Positions 59,288 to 64,000 of a DNA stretch of 64,000 bases are shown here, piece by piece. The first letter of the stretch is position 1. Each line of letters starts with the position of its first letter. The DNA comes from an uncultured Draconibacterium sp. (GTDB lineage Bacteria; Bacteroidota; Bacteroidia; Bacteroidales; Prolixibacteraceae), in contig NZ_CAJXTC010000020.1 in the NCBI RefSeq assembly GCF_913060805.1, positions 1 through 64,000 of the forward strand. The letters run 5' to 3'. The notes under the pieces are model-generated. The model was not told where the DNA came from, made no database searches, and saw nothing but the letters and a program-made list of their open reading frames with translations. A program made the translations under genes and the position numbers.

Positions 59288-59977
59288 ATGCATATAAATA
59301 TCCTGCATCTCGCAGAAGGTGCTATAGAGGCAAAAGGAACGGCTGTGATAATTGATGTATTGCGGGCCTTTTCCACAGCCTGTTACGCTATAAACAAAGG
59401 CATTGAAACCATTATTCCGGTTGGCGATATCGATTTAGCTTATCGCTTAAAAAAGGAGAATCCCGATTATCTTTTAATTGGCGAACGACACGAGCGAAAA
59501 CCCGAAGGTTTTGATTTTGGTAATTCGCCAACACATATTAACGATGCTGTTATTTCGGCCAAAACGATGGTTCAAACCACTAGTTCGGGCACGCAGGGAA
59601 TTGCCAACGCCATAAATGCCGACGAAATAATTACAGGCAGTTTTGTTAATGCAGGCGCCATTATTAATTATATACGAAAAACCAATCCGAAAGAGGTATC
59701 GCTGGTTTGTATGGGTTTTGCCCTCCAGTACCCCACTGCCGAAGATACGCTGTGTGCCGAATACATAAAAAACGAATTGGAAGGACGGCCAAACGATTTT
59801 CCGGCGATGGTGAAGCAGATTAAAGAAACCGATGGCGCCCGTTTTTTCGATCCGGCTACCGAAAGCTGGTCACCCGAAAGCGATTTTCACCTGTGTATGG
59901 ATTTAAACCGTTTTGATTTTATATTGAAAGTTGAAAAGGTTGGCGATTTAAATTATTTAAGAAAAATGACGGTTTGA
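59288..59977 (+). CDS. comB: 2-phosphosulfolactate phosphatase-like protein
   Basis: A 229-aa protein of the ComB family, which removes phosphate from 2-phosphosulfolactate in coenzyme M-type sulfonate synthesis. In bacteria without methanogenesis the true substrate is unknown. AVIIDVLRAFSTACYA is the conserved N-terminal motif with the metal-binding Asp and Arg; TTSSGTQGIANA and EDTLCAEYIKNEL are the other family blocks. The length is typical. It begins immediately after the repeat-bearing upstream region of paralog 5 and is not clustered with other sulfonate genes. Confidence 0.9.
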   Translation: MHINILHLAEGAIEAKGTAVIIDVLRAFSTACYAINKGIETIIPVGDIDLAYRLKKENPDYLLIGERHERKPEGFDFGNSPTHINDAVISAKTMVQTTSSGTQGIANAINADEIITGSFVNAGAIINYIRKTNPKEVSLVCMGFALQYPTAEDTLCAEYIKNELEGRPNDFPAMVKQIKETDGARFFDPATESWSPESDFHLCMDLNRFDFILKVEKVGDLNYLRKMTV

Positions 59978-60109
59978 TCAGGACAATCTGCAATAGGATC
60001 TTTTGTCTTTATTTCTATATTACGCTATTTGTTCTATTTATTTGTACAAAAACATTAATATTGGGATTACAAACAAGTATGAACACAATTTACAGAAACT
60101 CGACCTAAC

Positions 60110-61219
60110 ATGCTGAAGTCAATACAAACCTATGCAATATTCCTCAGCTCACTACTATATATTATATGTAGCTCATCCCTGGTCTTTTCTCAGGAAAGTA
60201 TCGATATTTCCTATATTAAAGGCTCCGTACTGGTTCACGCAAAAAAAATAGAACCGATATCCGATCCGCCTGTCGATGGCCTTTCAATTAGCTACACCTT
60301 TAATAACAAGGCAGGCGAACACTGGCGAAAATTCTATAACTACCCCAACTATGGTATTAATTATACGTTTAAAACGTTTAATAATCCCGATGTAGTTGGA
60401 AATTCGCATGCACTAACCACATTCTTGCAATTATCGTTTCTGAAACGGCATAATGTTTTCGACATTGGATTTAAAGGTTCTGCAGGCCTCGCCTATTTAA
60501 CTGAAACGTACGACGAGCTCACCAATCCCGACAACCAGGCCATTAGCACCCACCTTAATATTGCAGGCGAACTTGAGTTTTATACCCGATTAACTTTTCA
60601 CCCTATATATATTGGATTTTCCTACGGACTCAACCACTTTTCCAACGGGCTTGTTAAATCACCCAATCTCGGGCTGAATACATTAAACAATCACATAACT
60701 CTTGGCTGGGAGTTTGAAAAACAAGCGGAAAAAATAAAACCGACCGAAGAAGAACGCGGTCAACCGACAAAAAATGAATTCTGGGCTTATGCCTCCACCG
60801 GCATAAATACAGTGAGAGACTATGATCGACACTTTGTCTTTTTTGCCACATCTTTGAATTATTCCAAGCAAATTAATCCGATAAACAAAATCGGAATCGG
60901 GATTGATTTTATTAACGACGAGGCTTTAAATCAATATGCAATAAACAACTACAGCTATAACGGAGAATCTGATCTCAGTTTTCGTTTCGGGCCAAATCTC
61001 CAGGGTGAATTTATGTTTGGCAACTTCAGCTTTCTCGGAGCCTACGGTTTTTTCTTCGGCAACACTACTAACTACATTTCACGTGCCTATTATAAAGTAG
61101 GCGGAAAGTATTATGCCAAAAACATTATCGGAATTGCAATGATTAGAGCAGTACCTTTATTTAAGGCTCAGGTTATTGAATTCGGACTGGGATTTCGATT
61201 TCCGCGAATTAAGAATTGA
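60110..61219 (+). CDS. PagL-like lipid A deacylase/acyloxyacyl hydrolase family protein
   Basis: A 369-aa outer-membrane protein. A signal peptide (about 1-28) is followed by a barrel similar to the acyloxyacyl hydrolase/PagL family of Bacteroidota. The catalytic His-Ser pair is in YGLNHFSNGLVKSPNLGLN, the signature of this family. Beta strands run throughout (SISYTFNNKAGEHW, TLGWEFEKQ, FRFGPNLQGEFMFG). It is longer than PagL (about 185 aa), as usual in this phylum, and may form more strands. The role would be lipid A remodelling. It is apparently monocistronic. Confidence 0.85.
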   Translation: MLKSIQTYAIFLSSLLYIICSSSLVFSQESIDISYIKGSVLVHAKKIEPISDPPVDGLSISYTFNNKAGEHWRKFYNYPNYGINYTFKTFNNPDVVGNSHALTTFLQLSFLKRHNVFDIGFKGSAGLAYLTETYDELTNPDNQAISTHLNIAGELEFYTRLTFHPIYIGFSYGLNHFSNGLVKSPNLGLNTLNNHITLGWEFEKQAEKIKPTEEERGQPTKNEFWAYASTGINTVRDYDRHFVFFATSLNYSKQINPINKIGIGIDFINDEALNQYAINNYSYNGESDLSFRFGPNLQGEFMFGNFSFLGAYGFFFGNTTNYISRAYYKVGGKYYAKNIIGIAMIRAVPLFKAQVIEFGLGFRFPRIKN

Positions 61220-61302
61220 GAAAAAAAAGAATTCAATTATCTTCGGCGAACGAAATTTCCCGGCAAATGTTTTTTGCCACATTAATTTAGATTTCTGCAG
61301 TC

Positions 61303-62472
61303 ATGAAAACATACAATTTCGACGAAATAGTTCCGCGCAAAGGAACCAACTGTTTAAAACACGATGCCCTTGAACAATTTTTCAAATCGGCCGATGCCCT
61401 GCCACTTTGGGTGGCCGACATGGATTTAAAAACACCCGATTTTATTGTAGACGCCATAAAAAAGCGTGCCGAGCACGAGATTTATGGTTACACCTTCCGT
61501 TCCGATTCGTATTACGAGGCGGTTATTAACTGGATGAGCCGACGTCATCAGTGGGACATCAAAAAAGAATGGATATCGTTTAGCCCGGGCGTTGTAGCAG
61601 GACTGACTTACGCAATAGAAAGTTTTTCGAAACCGGGCGACGGCGTTATCGTTCAGCCACCGGTGTATTTCCCGTTTTTCGACAGTGTGAAAGGCACAAA
61701 GCGAAAAATGATCGAGAACCCGTTGAAAAAAGAAAACGGTCGTTATACTTTCGATTTGGAAGACCTGAAATCGAAAATCGATGAAAACACAAAACTGCTG
61801 CTGCTTTGTAATCCGCAAAATCCGGGCGGCATGGTTTGGACTCGCGAAGAACTGGTTGCACTGACAGATATTTGTCTGGAAAATAACATCATGATTATTT
61901 CGGATGAAATTCATTCCGACTTAATTTATAACGGTCATAAACATATTCCGCTTGCCAGCATATCAGAAGAGGTAGCACAAAACTGTATGGTTAGCATGGC
62001 ACCAAGTAAAACCTTTAATGTTGCAGGGCTTACGTCTTCGTTGGTCATCATTCCGAATAAACGAAAACTGGCGGCTTACGAGCGCACCATTGGCGTTGGG
62101 CATTTACACATGGGAAATATTTTCGGAACAGTTGCTCTTGAAGCAGCTTACACACACGGCGACGAATGGCTGAGCCAACTTTTAGACTACCTCTGGGGAA
62201 ATTATCAGTTACTCGAGACTTTTATTCAGGAAAAGCTGCCACGTGTAAAAGTAATGAAACCGGAAGCTACTTACCTGATCTGGATGGATTTTTCGGATTA
62301 CGGCATGATAAACGAGGAGCTGGCAAAATACACCGTTGAAAAAGCAGGTGTAGCACTTAACGATGGCGGACGTTTCGGAACCGGCGGTGATGGTTTCCTT
62401 CGACTGAACATAGGCTGTCAACGCAGTGTTCTGCAGGAAGCGCTTGAGCGTTTGGAGAAAGCTTTTGCTTAA
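61303..62472 (+). CDS. MalY/PatB-type pyridoxal-phosphate lyase
   Basis: A 389-aa fold-type I PLP enzyme of the MalY/PatB group, usually a C-S lyase that splits cystathionine. The sequence PRKGTNCLKHDALEQFF is typical of the N terminus, LPLWVADMDLKTPDFIVDA of the substrate-binding loop. The PLP Lys is in SMAPSKTFNVAGL; the Asp contacting the pyridine nitrogen is in IISDEIHSDL; the C-terminal Arg that holds the carboxylate is in FLRLNIGCQR. The length is standard. It ends 3 nt before a MITE-like inverted repeat. Confidence 0.92.
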   Translation: MKTYNFDEIVPRKGTNCLKHDALEQFFKSADALPLWVADMDLKTPDFIVDAIKKRAEHEIYGYTFRSDSYYEAVINWMSRRHQWDIKKEWISFSPGVVAGLTYAIESFSKPGDGVIVQPPVYFPFFDSVKGTKRKMIENPLKKENGRYTFDLEDLKSKIDENTKLLLLCNPQNPGGMVWTREELVALTDICLENNIMIISDEIHSDLIYNGHKHIPLASISEEVAQNCMVSMAPSKTFNVAGLTSSLVIIPNKRKLAAYERTIGVGHLHMGNIFGTVALEAAYTHGDEWLSQLLDYLWGNYQLLETFIQEKLPRVKVMKPEATYLIWMDFSDYGMINEELAKYTVEKAGVALNDGGRFGTGGDGFLRLNIGCQRSVLQEALERLEKAFA

Positions 62473-62474
62473 TA

Positions 62475-62628
62475 ATTTTTTGCACCGTCTTTCAAGGCGG
62501 TGATACGGAATTCGCCTTCTTAGAGAGATTTTTAAGGATTTTTGTAGTATTGAATTTACAAAAATCCTTAAAAATCAATTACTCTGTTACTGCCTTCAGA
62601 CACCGCTCTAAAGAACGGTGCAAAAAAT
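62475..62628. repeat. MITE-like 154-bp inverted repeat
   Basis: The element is a near-palindrome: the ends ATTTTTTGCACCGT and ACGGTGCAAAAAAT are inverted, and a perfect 20-bp core stem (62527-62546 with 62557-62576) has a 10-nt loop. The whole arm of about 72 nt matches its partner with few mismatches. It fills the space between malY-type and ruvC genes, both pointing towards it, so it may also act as a bidirectional terminator. It has no coding capacity. Confidence 0.8.
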
Positions 62629-62660
62629 ACAATTAACGGCGATCCTATTCTGAATCAAAC

Positions 62661-63212
62661 TTATTTTACTTTCCCTGGATTCTTTTTAACAAAGTCGCCC
62701 CAGTTTTTATACTCCTTTGATTTTTGCGGCTTGTTCATTTGTATAAAATGACAAATGGCCACCGCCACGGCATCGGTTTCGTCGAGTACCTGATCCATGT
62801 CTTTCAGGTCGTATACTTTTTGCAGAAAATAAGCTACCTGCTCTTTCGAGGCACGCCCCATTCCGGTTATAGCTTGTTTTACCAGCAAGGGTGCATATTC
62901 GTGAATCGGCACGTCGAACATCAGTGCCGCCGCCATTAATACGCCCTGTCCGCGCCCCAGTTTTAACATCGACTGTACGTTTTTGCCGTAAAAGGGCGCT
63001 TCAATGGCCATCACATCCGGACGATATTCTTTTACCAGGTGCAATGCCCGCTCGTGCAAATACTTCAATCGCATGTAATGATCAGAGTATCGCTTGGGCG
63101 TAATGTTTCCCATGTGCAAAATCACCGGTTTTTTATCTCTCACCTCTACCAAACCATAGCCGGTTACCGTTGTTCCGGGGTCGATGCCCAATATACGAAG
63201 CGGTTTATCCAT
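62661..63212 (-). CDS. ruvC: Crossover junction endodeoxyribonuclease RuvC
   Basis: A 183-aa Holliday junction resolvase. ATG 63212 (MDKPLRILGIDPGT) is chosen; the frame opens at 63311 but the extra 33 residues are not like RuvC. Catalytic acidic residues are visible in GIDPGTTVTGYG (Asp), AIEAPFYGKN (Glu) and the DETDAVAVAICH end (two Asp). QSMLKLGRGQGVLMAAAL is the DNA-binding helix. The length fits bacterial RuvC (about 170-190). RuvA/RuvB are not in the window. Confidence 0.97.
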   Translation of the reverse strand: MDKPLRILGIDPGTTVTGYGLVEVRDKKPVILHMGNITPKRYSDHYMRLKYLHERALHLVKEYRPDVMAIEAPFYGKNVQSMLKLGRGQGVLMAAALMFDVPIHEYAPLLVKQAITGMGRASKEQVAYFLQKVYDLKDMDQVLDETDAVAVAICHFIQMNKPQKSKEYKNWGDFVKKNPGKVK

Positions 63213-63378
63213 TCGATGAAAATAGTAATTTGTTGCTAACCTGCAGGCAAAAGTACTGATATTGTTTTCTTGAACCACAATAGACACATAGATCACGATA
63301 GTCTTTAACAAAGCTTGTAGTTTTTGTTGATTGCCTATTGCTATTTGCCAATTGCCAATTCAATCAGAATTCGCAGAT

Positions 63379-64000
63379 CTAAACTTGCTTCCGTTTTCTC
63401 CGATCGAGTTGCTGCACCAAAACACCCGAGATAATAAATATCAAACCGACAAAGGTTGTGAAATAGATGGTTTCTTTTAAGATAAGGTGTATAAATACCA
63501 ACGACAGGAATGGTGCAAAAAACACTAGGTTGCCTATTTTAGCGTTGCTGCTGGTCAGGTTCATGGCCTTTAACCACAACACATAGGTAATTCCCACCTC
63601 AAAAATTCCGGAGTAAATGGTGGCGATAAATGCTTCTCCCCAATATACTTTAAACGAAGAGAAAAGTGCCACAACCGGAGTAAGGTAGATAAGCCCGATA
63701 GCAAAGTTAAGAAAGAGTTTCACCACCTGGTCACGCGTGTCTTTTACATTAAATATCCAGTACAACGACCACAGTATTGAACTTCCAACCGCCAGCACAA
63801 CACCCAGCGGATTGGTGTTACTAAATCCATCGAAACCACCCTGCGACGATATAAAAAACACGCCAACAAAACTAATCAGCAGCGCCACAAAACTTATCCA
63901 GCTGATCTTTTGCTTAAGCATGGGCACCGAAAGCAGCGCCAGCGTAATCGGCCAGATCATATTCAGTGGTTGAGCCACCTGCGCCGGAAGCAATGAATAG
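63379..64000 (-). CDS. EamA-family (DMT) transporter, N terminus cut by window edge
   Basis: The visible part is the C-terminal two thirds (about 204 residues from the first in-frame ATG, 63993) of a drug/metabolite transporter. About seven TM helices are visible; family members have ten in two EamA repeats. The second repeat starts around SSILWSLYWIFNVKDTRD and ends with LVFIHLILKETIYFTTFVGL. The frame remains open to the right edge, so the gene continues past position 64000. The substrate is not predictable. The stop is followed by low-complexity spacer and ruvC. Confidence 0.88.
   Translation of the reverse strand, partial: YSLLPAQVAQPLNMIWPITLALLSVPMLKQKISWISFVALLISFVGVFFISSQGGFDGFSNTNPLGVVLAVGSSILWSLYWIFNVKDTRDQVVKLFLNFAIGLIYLTPVVALFSSFKVYWGEAFIATIYSGIFEVGITYVLWLKAMNLTSSNAKIGNLVFFAPFLSLVFIHLILKETIYFTTFVGLIFIISGVLVQQLDRRKRKQV

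Noticed and set aside
1-64000. tRNA or rRNA genes
   Set aside because: No cloverleaf with a TTCGA-type loop and acceptor stem, and no rRNA-like stretch, was recognised in the spacers on either strand by eye.

Overview
The window looks like a chromosomal segment of a Bacteroidota bacterium, most likely a marine or anaerobic Bacteroidales/Marinilabiliales relative such as Prolixibacteraceae. The grounds are many TAnnTTTG-type -7 promoter boxes typical of the phylum's primary sigma factor, a HU-CCDC81/SPOR protein, FAS1 lipoproteins, a two-polypeptide propeller/LytS kinase with LytTR regulator, methylmalonyl-CoA mutase subunits side by side, and T9SS-like beta-sandwich secreted proteins. The genus is inference. 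No tRNA, rRNA, CRISPR array, prophage or integrase gene was seen.

Layout. 0.2-5.8 kb: OmpA-type lipoprotein, lipocalin-like lipoprotein, nucleotide-sugar genes rfbB and galE, HU/SPOR membrane protein, DoxX, dodecin. 5.9-11.6 kb: a minus-strand run with a nucleoside hydrolase-FmdE fusion, S4 protein, C1 aminopeptidase, YjbR, YraN, LD-carboxypeptidase and HAD phosphatase. 11.7-18.7 kb: metG, a small XRE/membrane pair, two FAS1 proteins and a small barrel protein. 18.8-26.2 kb: mutA-mutB, an IS200-like transposase embedded in palindromic repeats, and an M28 peptidase. 26.3-27.9 kb: two members of a secreted paralogous family. 28.1-32.3 kb: a LytTR response regulator and propeller histidine kinase, bracketed by two matched arrays of LytTR-type direct repeats; the second array sits in front of a possible small transcript. 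32.4-39.6 kb: acyl-CoA ligase, MscS, a DUF5009-like acyltransferase, a TIM-barrel isomerase, a barrel protein and a U32 peptidase.

40.2-56.2 kb is the most unusual region. It is one minus-strand gene cluster: ABC ATPase, ABC-2 permease fused to an inactive-looking M1-peptidase-like region and a golvesin-like domain, TolC, HlyD adaptor, RND pump, GxxExxY protein, a 1572-residue RND pump fused through an extra membrane domain to an ABC ATPase, and a second ABC-2 permease. Together these could form a composite export machine joining proton-driven and ATP-driven parts with one TolC exit. 56.5-59.0 kb holds three more members of the secreted family, two of them a recent tandem duplication that carries promoter and terminator along. 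59.3-64 kb: comB-like phosphatase, PagL-like deacylase, MalY-type lyase, a 154-bp MITE-like inverted repeat, ruvC and an EamA transporter cut by the window edge.

Links between genes: the two-component pair is probably autoregulated and probably controls the short transcript right behind it; the ABC/RND cluster probably acts as a unit; the five secreted paralogs form two islands. All of these are inferences from sequence arrangement.
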